This document shows, in pieces, positions 40,510 through 49,379 of a stretch of DNA of 64,000 nucleotides. Position numbers and translations under genes: made by a program. Source of the stretch: Eshraghiella sp051880035 (GTDB taxonomy: Bacteria; Bacillota; Clostridia; Lachnospirales; Lachnospiraceae); the NCBI GenBank assembly GCA_051880035.1, contig JBJENE010000001.1, forward strand, positions 1 to 64,000, written 5' to 3'. The notes below the pieces were generated by a model that was not told where the DNA came from, searched no databases, and saw only the letters and a program-made list of their open reading frames with translations. Position 1 is the first letter of the stretch, and every line of letters begins with the position of its first letter.

Positions 40510-42348
40510 ATGAAAGATTTTTTACCAATTAACAGAGAAGATATGAAAAAAAGAGGCTGGGACAGGGTGGATTTTGCCTATGTCATAGGTGATGCATATG
40601 TGGACCATTCTTCGTTCGGGCCGGCAATCATAAGCAGGGTTCTGGAATCAAGAGGATATAAAGTCGGGATAATAGCCCAGCCGGACTGGAAAGATGAAGA
40701 GAGCATAAATGTTTTCGGAAGACCGAGACTCGGGTTTCTCGTGTCCGGCGGAAATATGGATTCCATGGTAAATCATTACACCGTATCCAAAAAGCGTCGC
40801 AGAACCGATTCTTATTCACCGGGCGGCGTTATCGGTAAAAGACCTGACCATGCCACGGTTGTATATTGCAATCTTATTAAGAAAAAATATAAGGACTGTC
40901 CTGTGATAATAGGAGGAATTGAAGCGAGCCTCAGAAGGCTTGCGCATTATGATTACTGGTCAGACAGCCTGAAGCGTTCTATTCTTCTGGATTCCCAGGC
41001 TGATTTGATTTCATACGGCATGGGGGAACATTCAATTGTGGAAATCGCGGATGCTCTGGAAGCAGGTATTGCCGCAGAGGATATAACATTTATCAATGGA
41101 ACGGTTTACAAAACCCGCAGATTGGAAGATGTTTACGATTATGAACTTCTGCCGTCTTTTGAAGAATTGAAGGATGACCGTCTGAATTATGCCAGAAGTT
41201 TTAACATACAGTATCACAATACAGACCCTTTTACCGGCAAAAGGCTTGTGGAACCTTATGACAATGGTGTTTTTGTGGTGCAGAATCCGCCGGCTTCATT
41301 ATTGACACAGATGGAGATGGATGATATATACGGGCTTCCGTATATGAATGCATATCATCCGTCATATGAGAAGGATGGCGGAATTCCGGCTTTTTCGGAA
41401 ATTAAGTTTTCCCTTACGAGTAACAGAGGCTGTTTTGGAGCATGTTCTTTTTGTGCCCTTACTTTTCATCAGGGCAGGATTATTCAGGCAAGAAGCCATG
41501 AATCGCTTGTAAAAGAAGCTGAAAATATGACAAAGGAACCGGATTTTAAAGGATATATACATGATGTGGGCGGCCCTACCGCCAACTTTAGAAAACCTGC
41601 GTGCCAAAAGCAGCAGGAACACGGTGCATGCGCACACAGGCAATGCCTTTTTCCGAAACCGTGTCCTAATCTCAAAGCGGATCACAAGGATTATGTGGAA
41701 CTTTTAAGAAAACTCAGAAAAATTCCGGGAGTTAAGAAGGTTTTTGTCCGTTCCGGCATACGATTTGATTATGCACTTGCGGATAAAGATGATACTTTTA
41801 TCAGGGAACTCTGTAAATATCATATAAGCGGCCAGTTAAGGGTTGCACCGGAACATGTATCGGACAATGTATTACGGCTTATGGGCAAACCCTCCAACAA
41901 TGTGTATGAGCAGTTTGTATCCAAATGTGAAAAAATTAACAAATCCCTTGGAAAAGAACAGTATCTTGTTCCGTATCTGATGTCATCCCATCCCGGCTCA
42001 ACTCTTAAGGATGCAATAAAACTTGCAGAGTATGTAAGGGATATAGGATATATGCCGGAGCAGGTACAGGATTTTTACCCGACGCCTTCAACCATATCCA
42101 CCTGTATGTATTATACCGGTGTGGACCCGAGAACAATGGAGTCTGTATATGTTGCAAAGAATCCTCACGAAAAAGCAATGCAGAGGGCATTAATCCAGTA
42201 CAGGGATCCCAAAAACTATGAATTGGTTAAAGAGGCTCTTATAAAAGAACACAGAGAGGATTTAATCGGTTTCGACAAAAAATGCCTTATTCCGCCAAGA
42301 AAAATTATCGGCAAAAATAAAAGCAACAGAAGGTTGAAAAACAAGTAG
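40510..42348 (+). CDS. YgiQ-family radical SAM protein
   Basis: Radical SAM protein of the YgiQ/UPF0313 family, 612 residues. It has an N-terminal cobalamin-binding-like region (residues ~10-150, with AYVDHSSFGPAI), the [4Fe-4S] triad in GCFGACSFCAL (C-x3-C-x2-C, about 308-316), SGQLRVAPEHVS, and a C-terminal part with LVPYLMSSHPG and DFYPTPSTISTCMYYTG. A second cysteine cluster (PACQKQQEHGACAHRQCLFP) could bind another cluster. The reaction is unknown in the family. ATG 40510 has an AGAGAAG site; the much longer frame from 40300 runs through the esterase gene and is rejected. Confidence 0.9.
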   Translation: MKDFLPINREDMKKRGWDRVDFAYVIGDAYVDHSSFGPAIISRVLESRGYKVGIIAQPDWKDEESINVFGRPRLGFLVSGGNMDSMVNHYTVSKKRRRTDSYSPGGVIGKRPDHATVVYCNLIKKKYKDCPVIIGGIEASLRRLAHYDYWSDSLKRSILLDSQADLISYGMGEHSIVEIADALEAGIAAEDITFINGTVYKTRRLEDVYDYELLPSFEELKDDRLNYARSFNIQYHNTDPFTGKRLVEPYDNGVFVVQNPPASLLTQMEMDDIYGLPYMNAYHPSYEKDGGIPAFSEIKFSLTSNRGCFGACSFCALTFHQGRIIQARSHESLVKEAENMTKEPDFKGYIHDVGGPTANFRKPACQKQQEHGACAHRQCLFPKPCPNLKADHKDYVELLRKLRKIPGVKKVFVRSGIRFDYALADKDDTFIRELCKYHISGQLRVAPEHVSDNVLRLMGKPSNNVYEQFVSKCEKINKSLGKEQYLVPYLMSSHPGSTLKDAIKLAEYVRDIGYMPEQVQDFYPTPSTISTCMYYTGVDPRTMESVYVAKNPHEKAMQRALIQYRDPKNYELVKEALIKEHREDLIGFDKKCLIPPRKIIGKNKSNRRLKNK

Positions 42349-42362
42349 GATAATATTAAAAT
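42334..42362 (+). promoter_or_regulatory. promoter of upp
   Basis: TTGAAA (42334-42339), 17 bases, TAAAAT (42357-42362); it overlaps the end of the YgiQ gene and lies 41 bases before the upp start. Confidence 0.65.
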
Positions 42363-42402
42363 ATAAACATAAATATCATGTGGGTACGAAAGGAAAAATA
42401 TC

Positions 42403-43044
42403 ATGTATAACGGAATTGAAAACATTACCATCTGTGACCATCCATTGATTAAGCACAAAATCACAATGCTCAGGAAAATCGAGACAGGAACCAATGAATT
42501 CAGGGCACTTGTTGAAGAAATTGCCGTATTAATGGGATATGAAGCATTAAGAGACCTTGAACTGGAGGAAGTTGAAATCGAGACACCTTTGGAGAAAACC
42601 ATGTGTCCGGTAATATCAGGCAAAAAGCCGGCGATAGTTCCTATCCTTCGTGCGGGACTTGGTATGGTAGGTGGACTGCTTAAGCTTATGCCGGCAGCCA
42701 AGGTAGGCCATATCGGAATGTACAGGGATGAACAGACACATGAACCTCACGAATACTACTGCAAACTGCCTAATCCTATTGAACTTCGTAAGATTTATGT
42801 TGTAGATCCTATGCTTGCAACGGGTGGCTCTGCCGTGGACGCAATAGATCTTATAAAGCAGCGCGGAGGTAAAGATATTACATTTATGTGCATAATTGCA
42901 GCACCTGAGGGACTTGAAAAGCTTCACAAGGCTCATCCGGATATCAGAATTTTCGCAGGAAATCTGGACAGGGAACTTAATGAAAATGCTTACATCTGTC
43001 CGGGACTGGGAGATGCAGGAGACAGAATTTTCGGTACAAAATAA
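42403..43044 (+). CDS. upp: uracil phosphoribosyltransferase
   Basis: Pyrimidine salvage enzyme of 213 residues that makes UMP from uracil and PRPP. Family marks: DHPLIKHKITMLR at the N-terminus, PILRAGLGMVGG (about 79-90), YYCKLP, the PRPP-binding loop VVDPMLATGGSAVDAI (about 129-144), the uracil pocket IIAAPEGLEKLHKAHPD, and YICPGLGDAGDRIFGTK at the end. It has its own promoter. The uracil permease gene lies convergently downstream, separated by a hairpin-rich region, so uptake and phosphoribosylation are next to each other. Confidence 0.95.
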   Translation: MYNGIENITICDHPLIKHKITMLRKIETGTNEFRALVEEIAVLMGYEALRDLELEEVEIETPLEKTMCPVISGKKPAIVPILRAGLGMVGGLLKLMPAAKVGHIGMYRDEQTHEPHEYYCKLPNPIELRKIYVVDPMLATGGSAVDAIDLIKQRGGKDITFMCIIAAPEGLEKLHKAHPDIRIFAGNLDRELNENAYICPGLGDAGDRIFGTK

Positions 43045-43060
43045 ATAATTAATAGAACAA

Positions 43061-43197
43061 AGCGGACAAGTCCGCCTCTAACTCCCTAAATCCCTCAATC
43101 CTTGAGGGACTTGCTCCGCTTTGCGAGCCGAGCACGGTCAGCTTTAGCTGACATTTTCCTATCGTGCGAGTGCTCATCCTTAGCGGAGCGTTTTTTT
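43061..43197 (+). repeat. nested hairpin element with terminator
   Basis: Several perfect stems lie in a row: GCGGAC-AA-GTCCGC (43062-43075), TCCCTCAA-TCC-TTGAGGGA region (43091-43109), and a large structure with outer arms GCTCCGCT (43113-43120) and AGCGGAGC (43182-43189). Inside it GAGCAC (43130-43135) pairs with GTGCTC (43170-43175), around an inner hairpin GTCAGC-TTTA-GCTGAC (43137-43152). Seven T follow (43191-43197), so the element can end the upp transcript. Its complexity is more than a simple terminator needs and suggests a dispersed repeat or a structured RNA. Confidence 0.65.
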
Positions 43198-43200
43198 GTT

Positions 43201-43230
43201 TAACAGGAAATTCGGAGGAATTTCCTGTTA
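43201..43230. repeat. perfect inverted repeat with a ribosome-site-like loop
   Basis: TAACAGGAAATT (43201-43212) and AATTTCCTGTTA (43219-43230) pair over 12 bases around the loop CGGAGG. No coding sequence follows it, so the GGAGG loop is probably not a working ribosome site. Confidence 0.7.
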
Positions 43231-43232
43231 GA

Positions 43233-43275
43233 CAAAAAAGGAATCAGCCACATTACCGTGATTGATTCCTTTTTA
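43233..43275. terminator. terminator between upp element and uracil permease gene
   Basis: GGAATCA (43240-43246) pairs with TGATTCC (43263-43269). The stem is flanked by an A-run on the left and TTTTTAT on the right, so it can act on both strands. Confidence 0.8.
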
Positions 43276-43321
43276 TTATGGCGGCGGGAAAATAAGACCC
43301 GCCGTTGTTTTTTTTGATAAA

Positions 43322-44671
43322 TCAGACAGACTTGTCCATATCGAAATTGTAATCCTTGCCCGGAAGTATTGCATTAAGAATAATTCCTACAAGAGCACCT
43401 ACAGCAAGACCTGAAAGGCTGATTGTTACTTTTCCGATTGTGAATACAATTGCGCCTGCACTGCTGTAGTTAATTCCGATTGCAAGAACCAGAATCAAAG
43501 CAGCAATGATGAAGTTTCTTGACTTGGAAAAATCAACTTTGTTTTCAACTATGTTGCGGACACCGACAGCGGAAATCATACCGTAAAGTACAAGTGAAAT
43601 ACCACCGACAGTAGCAGCCGGCATAGAGCTTATTACAGCTGCGAACTTTGGACAGAAAGAGAAGAGAATTGCAAATCCTGCTGCAATCTCAATTACAAGC
43701 GGATCATAAACCTTGGAAAGTGCAAGAACACCTGTATTCTCTCCATATGTTGTATTGGCAGGAGCTCCGAAAAGGGAAGCAACGATTGTTGCAAGACCAT
43801 CACCGAGAAGTGTTCTGTGGAGTCCCGGCTCTTTGAAATAATTTCTTCCGGTAGTTGAAGAAATTGCGGAAATATCACCGATATGTTCAACGATTGTAGC
43901 AAGTGCAATAGGCATAATCGTGATTATTGAAGTGACAAATCTTGAAGCATTGAAATTGGCTCCGAAGATGGAGAATACGGTAGCATCCTTTGCTACAGGA
44001 AGACCAACCCAGGCAGCTTCTTTTATTGTATCAAACATAGATGTATCGCCGATGGCAACATTGTAGATTGCAGCTGCGGCATATGAAACAACTACACCGA
44101 TGAGGATAGGTACAATTTTAACCATTCCTTTTCCGAAAATGTTGCAGATTATTACAACAAGAATAGCAATGATTGCAACCCACCAGCAGCTTGAGCAGCT
44201 GTCAATTGCTGATTTGGAAAGTGTAAGACCTATTGCGATGATGATAGGACCTGTTACGATAGGCGGGAAAAACTTCATTACTTTTTTGGCACCGAAAATC
44301 TTAATTAATGCTGAAAGGAGCAGATAAAGAAGTCCGGCAAAAGCCACTCCCACACATGCATAAGGAAGAAGTTCCGAATTGTTAAGGGCATTTCCGGCTT
44401 CATCGGTAAGAGGTGCTATAGCTGCATAACCTCCTAAGAATGCAAATGAGGAGCCAAGAAAAGCAGGAACCTTTCTTTTGGTGATAAAGTGGAAGAGCAG
44501 TGTTCCGATACCTGCAAAGAGCAGTGTTGTTGAGATACTGAGTCCCGTTAAAAGCGGAACAAGAACCGTAGCACCGAACATTGCAAACATGTGCTGGAGA
44601 CCGAGTAACAGAGTTTTAGGTACGCCCAGCTCTTTGGCATTATAAATGCCGTCTTTGTTAGTGTTATTCAT
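43322..44671 (-). CDS. uracil permease (NCS2 family)
   Basis: Membrane transporter of 449 residues in the nucleobase-cation symporter 2 family, uracil/xanthine branch. About 14 spans are predicted. Typical segments: GLQHMFAMFGATVLVPLLTG near the N-terminus, LGSSFAFLGGY, the substrate helix with VEHIGDISAIS (the glutamate-histidine pair, about 262), and the second substrate segment NTTYGENTGVLALSKVYDP (about 310-330). The last residues are soluble. A good promoter lies upstream and AGGAGG precedes the ATG. It supplies uracil to the enzyme encoded convergently (upp). Confidence 0.92.
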   Translation of the reverse strand: MNNTNKDGIYNAKELGVPKTLLLGLQHMFAMFGATVLVPLLTGLSISTTLLFAGIGTLLFHFITKRKVPAFLGSSFAFLGGYAAIAPLTDEAGNALNNSELLPYACVGVAFAGLLYLLLSALIKIFGAKKVMKFFPPIVTGPIIIAIGLTLSKSAIDSCSSCWWVAIIAILVVIICNIFGKGMVKIVPILIGVVVSYAAAAIYNVAIGDTSMFDTIKEAAWVGLPVAKDATVFSIFGANFNASRFVTSIITIMPIALATIVEHIGDISAISSTTGRNYFKEPGLHRTLLGDGLATIVASLFGAPANTTYGENTGVLALSKVYDPLVIEIAAGFAILFSFCPKFAAVISSMPAATVGGISLVLYGMISAVGVRNIVENKVDFSKSRNFIIAALILVLAIGINYSSAGAIVFTIGKVTISLSGLAVGALVGIILNAILPGKDYNFDMDKSV

Positions 44672-44703
44672 TTGTAACCTCCTAAAAGAAAAATTGGCTT
44701 TAC

Positions 44704-44732
44704 CATATAAGATATTACCACATTAATTTCAA
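44704..44732 (-). promoter_or_regulatory. promoter of the uracil permease gene
   Basis: On the minus strand: TTGAAA (44727-44732), 17 bases, TATATG (44704-44709), then a leader of about 30 bases. Confidence 0.65.
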
Positions 44733-44751
44733 TCCGTAAATTTCTTTTATG

Positions 44752-44781
44752 TTGAAGAATCATAAAAAGATAGAGTATAAT
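44752..44781 (+). promoter_or_regulatory. promoter of the LRR-VWA-MoxR operon
   Basis: TTGAAG (44752-44757), an 18-base spacer and TATAAT (44776-44781). The -10 ends nine bases before the ATG at 44791, which leaves almost no leader. Confidence 0.7.
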
Positions 44782-44790
44782 AAGTTTATT

Positions 44791-45657
44791 ATGGACTATA
44801 CATTAAAAAATAAAACAATAATTATAACCGGAGGGTTTAAGGACCAAAGCATTATTGACATTCCCGCGACGGTGGACGGATGTCCCGTAACTGAAATTGA
44901 GAAATATGCATTTAGCGGAAGAGAGGAACTTAAGGAGGTCATTCTTCCGGAAAGCATTCAACGAATCGGAGGACATGCTTTTTACAATTGTAAAAATCTT
45001 TCACATGCGGAATTGCATGACGGGATAAGGGAACTTGAAGATGGTGCGTTCAAAAACTGTTACAGCCTGTCCCGGATAACGATGCATTCACATGAGGGCC
45101 GTGAAGGTTGTATAAGAAATCTAATGAGTGACAACATCCAGGAGATTACCTTGGATATCTTTTATGATAATGGAGAACGCAGCAGACTTTTTTTCCCGAC
45201 TTTTGAGGATGATTATGTGGAAAATACACCTGCAAGAATTTTTCAGGCGGTAAGTTACGGAACCGGAGGAGCCTACAGACAGTGTATGCAGGCAGGGACT
45301 CTGGATTACAGGGATTTTGACAGACTGTTTGAGCGCTCTGTGAGGGAGGACAGGCCGGAAGCGGCAGTATTTAACTGTATAGGCAGGCTTATGTATCCAT
45401 ATAAGCTTTTTAATTCCGCAAAGGAGAAATACGAAAATTATCTTGCTGGGAATGATTTTTTTGCGGCATCGGTTTTTATTGAAAACAGAGATTCTGGTGC
45501 AATCAAATATATGTGTGAACATAAGCTTATCTGCCATGAAAGTGCAAAAAGACTGATAGAAATTGCAGCAGAGAAAGAGAATATGGAAATATTCGGACTT
45601 TTGATGAATTACAAAAATACGAATTTTATAACAGAAAAGAAACGGTTTGATTTATGA
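44791..45657 (+). CDS. BspA-type leucine-rich repeat protein
   Basis: Protein of 288 residues without a signal peptide. Residues ~10-110 hold three to four leucine-rich repeats of the BspA/Treponema pallidum type (for example ITEIEKYAFSGREELKEVILP, IQRIGGHAFYNCKNLSHAEL, IRELEDGAFKNCYSLSRITM in sequence). The remaining ~170 residues form a helical region with weak ankyrin-like spacing near the end. The stop overlaps the next start (ATGA). The start is set at 44791: it has no ribosome site but lies directly behind the promoter, as for leaderless mRNA; the upstream in-frame ATG at 44749 lies in the promoter itself. The operon context suggests a target-recognition role for the AAA+/VWA pair (inference). 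Confidence 0.75.
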   Translation: MDYTLKNKTIIITGGFKDQSIIDIPATVDGCPVTEIEKYAFSGREELKEVILPESIQRIGGHAFYNCKNLSHAELHDGIRELEDGAFKNCYSLSRITMHSHEGREGCIRNLMSDNIQEITLDIFYDNGERSRLFFPTFEDDYVENTPARIFQAVSYGTGGAYRQCMQAGTLDYRDFDRLFERSVREDRPEAAVFNCIGRLMYPYKLFNSAKEKYENYLAGNDFFAASVFIENRDSGAIKYMCEHKLICHESAKRLIEIAAEKENMEIFGLLMNYKNTNFITEKKRFDL

Positions 45658-46934
45658 GTACTGATATTTTATCCAAAAAAACAGAAATCGGTAAACGGAT
45701 ACTGTCATCTTCAAGAAGCAGCCTGTATTTTGCCATGCGTTTTATGGATATGGCGCTGTGTGCTTTTTCATATGAAGGAAGCGATGAAAATAATTTTATC
45801 GGAACTGACGGAAATAAAATTTTTTTCCGCCCTGATTTTTTGATTGATTGCTACGAAGAAAATGTAAAGCTTGTTAACAGGCAGTATCTTCATATGACAC
45901 TGCATTGTATTTACAGACATCCTTTCAGACTCTCTGACAGAAAGAGACAGCTGTGGGATATTTCCTGTGATATAGCGGTGGAATATGTTATTGACCACAT
46001 GAATTATTCGTGCATCAGTATGAGATTAAGTGCGTCAAGAGATGCCGTGTACAGGGAATTACAAAAGCATTGCAAAATATTAAATGCAGATTTAATTTAC
46101 AGACATCTGACCTCAGGCCTGTGTTCTGATGATATGATTTCCCGAATTGCGGACGAGTTCCTTACAGATGATCATAACTACTGGTATCGCAAGAACGAAA
46201 ATCCTCAGAGCCAAAGGCAGAATGAGCAGAAGTGGGAGGACATAAGCAGCAGGCTTCAGACCTCAATTGAGACTGTAGAGAAGAAAGCCGGTACGGAAGA
46301 TGCGGGACTGTATATGTCCGTTAAATCCGAAAATAAAAAGCGATATGATTATAAGGAATTTTTACGGAAATTTGCTGTGTACAGGGAAGTAATGGAGGTG
46401 GATCCGGATTCATTTGACTACAATTTCTATACATACGGTCTTAATATGTACGGAAATATGCCATTAATCGAACCGCAGGAACAGAAAGAAATCAAAAAAA
46501 TCCTGGATTTTGTAATAGTAATTGATACTTCTTTTTCCTGCTCCAAAGAACAGGTAAAAAAATTCCTTGAAGAGACATGTCAGATACTTCTTGGTTCGGA
46601 AAGCTTTTTCAAAAAGGTAAACATAAGGGTTCTTCAATGCGATATTAAGGTGGAGAAAGACGATATTATTACTAACGACGAAGAAATGCAGCAATATATA
46701 GATAATTTTGAGGTGAAAGGACGGGGCGGAACCGACTTTCGTCCGGCTTTTAGGTATGTGGCAGAGCTGATTGAAAAAGGAGCGTTTGAAAGGCTTAAAG
46801 GTCTTATATATTTTACGGACGGAAGAGGAACCTATCCGTCACATAAACCACCGTATGATACGGCTTTCGTTTTTGTAGGGGACGATTATGAAGACAAAAA
46901 TGTTCCGGCGTGGGCAATTAAACTTGAGATATAG
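45654..46934 (+). CDS. VWA-domain protein of the DUF2201 type
   Basis: Soluble protein of 426 residues. The N-terminal half (about 1-170) resembles the metallopeptidase-like domain that accompanies some VWA proteins, but the zinc motif reads HMTLHCIYRH (about 80-89). The catalytic glutamate of HExxH is a methionine, so it is probably inactive as a peptidase. The C-terminal half is a von Willebrand A domain with the metal-binding DTSFSCS (about 290-296) and the GGTDF threonine site (about 359-363). It is a typical partner of MoxR ATPases, and the MoxR gene follows directly after 11 bases. No membrane span is seen. Confidence 0.8.
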   Translation: MSTDILSKKTEIGKRILSSSRSSLYFAMRFMDMALCAFSYEGSDENNFIGTDGNKIFFRPDFLIDCYEENVKLVNRQYLHMTLHCIYRHPFRLSDRKRQLWDISCDIAVEYVIDHMNYSCISMRLSASRDAVYRELQKHCKILNADLIYRHLTSGLCSDDMISRIADEFLTDDHNYWYRKNENPQSQRQNEQKWEDISSRLQTSIETVEKKAGTEDAGLYMSVKSENKKRYDYKEFLRKFAVYREVMEVDPDSFDYNFYTYGLNMYGNMPLIEPQEQKEIKKILDFVIVIDTSFSCSKEQVKKFLEETCQILLGSESFFKKVNIRVLQCDIKVEKDDIITNDEEMQQYIDNFEVKGRGGTDFRPAFRYVAELIEKGAFERLKGLIYFTDGRGTYPSHKPPYDTAFVFVGDDYEDKNVPAWAIKLEI

Positions 46935-46945
46935 AGGTAAGTACA

Positions 46946-48475
46946 ATGAATATTAAACAGGCAAAAAACGAAATCAAACAAACCGTAATGGCATATCTTT
47001 CAAAAGATATGCTTGGAGAATATGAAATTCCTTCTGTAAGGCAGCGCCCGATACTTCTTATGGGTCCTCCGGGAATAGGAAAGACTGCCATTATGGAGCA
47101 GGTGGCAAGAGAGTGCAAAATAGGAATTGTGTCATATACGATTACACACCATACAAGACAGAGTGCGGTGGGTCTTCCTTTTATCGAGAAAATGTTTTAT
47201 AAAGGAGAAACTTATTCCGTAACAGAGTACACCATGAGTGAAATAATAGCGGCAGTATATTCCAAAATAAAGAAAACCGGACTTAAGGAAGGAATTCTTT
47301 TTATTGACGAAATTAACTGTGTGTCCGAAACCCTGGCGCCTACAATGTTACAGTTTCTGCAATGTAAAATGTTCGGTAATCATGAAGTGCCGAAGGGATG
47401 GATTATCGTAGCCGCAGGAAATCCGCCGGAATATAATAAATCCGTCAGGGAATTTGATGTGGTTACACTTGACCGTGTCAGGAAAATAGATGTGGAAGCT
47501 GATTTTGATGTATGGAAGGAATATGCATACCAAAACAGAATTCACGGAGCGATTATGTCGTATCTGGAATTGAAAAGAGAAAATTTTTATGATGTAAGGA
47601 CAACCGTTGACGGAAAAATATTTGTAACGGCAAGAGGATGGGAAGATTTGTCCGTCATGCTTTATGAATATGAAAAACTGGATTACGCCGTTAACGAGGC
47701 TTTTGTTCTGGAATATCTGCAGCATCCCGCAATTGCAAAGGATTTTACCAATTATTACGATTTATACAAAAAATATAAAAAAGATTACAGGATTGATGAA
47801 ATTTTTGCGGGAAAAGTCTCAGAAGCAGCTTATGATAAAATCAGGCTGGCCGCTTTTGATGAGCGCTACAGCATAATTACACATCTTTTAAGCGGACTTA
47901 CCGGGAAATTTAATGAGGCTGATTTCCAGAATTTATATGTAAGCGATGTTTTTGACATGCTGAATAAAATTAAAGCCATTTTCGGAAAAAGCGGAGAAAA
48001 TCTCAGAGCCGATGCCAGCTCGGTTACAATGGAAGCACAGGCAAAGTTAGATATGCAGGTAGCCGCAAATCTAATATCCGGCAATGAACTTAAGGCAATG
48101 AGAAGTGCTGTTTTATATGTAAATGATGTAGCAGAAAAGCACAGTAACGGTTCGGCCAATATGCCTATTACTCCTGAGATATTTGACGGAGTGCGCAAAG
48201 ATTTTGAGCTTGTTAAAGCTCATCGTGAAAAAGTAATTAGCGATGCCAAAGATTCCCTTGAAAATGTATTTGATTTTATTTTAAGGGCATTCGGAGAAGA
48301 GCAGGAACTCATCCTTTTTGTTACGGAGCTTTCACTGAACTGTCATGCGGTGCGTTTCATGAACGAAGAAGGCTGCGAAAGATACAATTATTATATTGCA
48401 AAATATCTGTCCGGCGACAGGCAGAGGGAGATAATGGATGACATCAGAAGTGTTAGAGAAAGCGAAGGGCTGTAA
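46946..48475 (+). CDS. MoxR-family AAA+ ATPase
   Basis: AAA+ ATPase of 509 residues. Walker A is GPPGIGKT (about 40-47), Walker B ILFIDEIN (about 117-124), and a sensor-1 asparagine is in VAAGNPPEYN (about 155-164); a second-region arginine is in FDVVTLDRVRKIDVE. The C-terminal part beyond residue 300 is helical and longer than in simple MoxR proteins. MoxR ATPases act with VWA proteins as chaperones that insert metals or assemble complexes. The gene overlaps the next gene by 38 bases, tying it to a radical SAM protein. The client is unknown. Confidence 0.88.
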   Translation: MNIKQAKNEIKQTVMAYLSKDMLGEYEIPSVRQRPILLMGPPGIGKTAIMEQVARECKIGIVSYTITHHTRQSAVGLPFIEKMFYKGETYSVTEYTMSEIIAAVYSKIKKTGLKEGILFIDEINCVSETLAPTMLQFLQCKMFGNHEVPKGWIIVAAGNPPEYNKSVREFDVVTLDRVRKIDVEADFDVWKEYAYQNRIHGAIMSYLELKRENFYDVRTTVDGKIFVTARGWEDLSVMLYEYEKLDYAVNEAFVLEYLQHPAIAKDFTNYYDLYKKYKKDYRIDEIFAGKVSEAAYDKIRLAAFDERYSIITHLLSGLTGKFNEADFQNLYVSDVFDMLNKIKAIFGKSGENLRADASSVTMEAQAKLDMQVAANLISGNELKAMRSAVLYVNDVAEKHSNGSANMPITPEIFDGVRKDFELVKAHREKVISDAKDSLENVFDFILRAFGEEQELILFVTELSLNCHAVRFMNEEGCERYNYYIAKYLSGDRQREIMDDIRSVRESEGL

Positions 48476-49379
48476 TCTCTGTCCGAGACAGTGTAAAGCG
48501 GACAGAACAGGAAACATGAGAGGAATATGCGGCGAGACAAATACCATAAGAGCGGCAAGAGCTGCGCTTCATAAATGGGAAGAACCGTGTATTTCGGGCA
48601 CAAGAGGCTCGGGAACAGTTTTTTTTACAGGCTGCTCCCTGAAATGTGTATTCTGTCAGAACCGGAATATATCGGGAGGAATGGTCGGTAAAGAAATAAC
48701 CGAGGAAAGGCTTTCGGATATTTTTCTGGAACTGTCCCAAAAAGGAGCCAACAATATAAATCTTGTCACACCGACCCATTTTATCCCGGGAATAGTTAAA
48801 GCCATTGAAAAAGCCAGGACAAAAGGATTAAATCTTCCCATCGTCTATAACTGCGGCGGATACGAATCGATTCAGGGATTGAAAATGCTTGACGGACTGG
48901 TGGATGTGTACCTTCCGGACATGAAGTATTTTTCTTCCGAACTGAGTCTTAGGTACTCAGGGGCAGAGGATTATTTTGAAAGGGCTTGTGAAAGTCTTGA
49001 CGAAATGTTCAGACAGGTGGGCACGCCTGAGTTTTCAGACGGAAAAGGCTCTTGCGAAAAAGGAATTATGACAAAAGGCATGATTGTAAGACACCTTTTA
49101 CTTCCCGGGGGACTCTCTGATTCCCGGAAAGTTATTTCTTACCTGTATGAAAGATTTGGAGATAATATATATATCAGTATTATGAATCAGTATACGCCGA
49201 TGAAAAGTGTGACGGATACAGACAGCTTATATCCTGAACTGGGCAGAAAGGTAACAGATGAAGAATACGATGCTCTTGTGGATTATGCCATAGAAATCGG
49301 CATTGAAAACGGTTTTATCCAGGAGGGCGAGACCGCCAAAGAAAGCTTTATACCTGATTTTGATATGGAGGGAATCTGA
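48438..49379 (+). CDS. radical SAM protein, PflA-like
   Basis: Radical SAM protein of 313 residues from the pyruvate-formate-lyase-activase-like (YnfE/PflX) group. It opens with a CNLCPRQC pair (cysteines at about 12, 15 and 19) that may bind a second cluster. The SAM cluster is in GCSLKCVFCQN (C-x3-C-x2-C, about 66-73), followed by the GGE-like region and YLPDMKYFS. No partner glycyl-radical enzyme is adjacent. The start lies inside the end of the MoxR gene with GGGAG seven bases ahead, so the two are translationally coupled. It may activate or modify a client of the VWA/MoxR pair; this is speculation. Confidence 0.85.
   Translation: MTSEVLEKAKGCNLCPRQCKADRTGNMRGICGETNTIRAARAALHKWEEPCISGTRGSGTVFFTGCSLKCVFCQNRNISGGMVGKEITEERLSDIFLELSQKGANNINLVTPTHFIPGIVKAIEKARTKGLNLPIVYNCGGYESIQGLKMLDGLVDVYLPDMKYFSSELSLRYSGAEDYFERACESLDEMFRQVGTPEFSDGKGSCEKGIMTKGMIVRHLLLPGGLSDSRKVISYLYERFGDNIYISIMNQYTPMKSVTDTDSLYPELGRKVTDEEYDALVDYAIEIGIENGFIQEGETAKESFIPDFDMEGI

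Noticed and set aside
43201..43230. GGAGG in the hairpin loop as a ribosome site for a small gene
   Set aside because: No start codon with an open frame of useful length follows on either strand before the permease gene.
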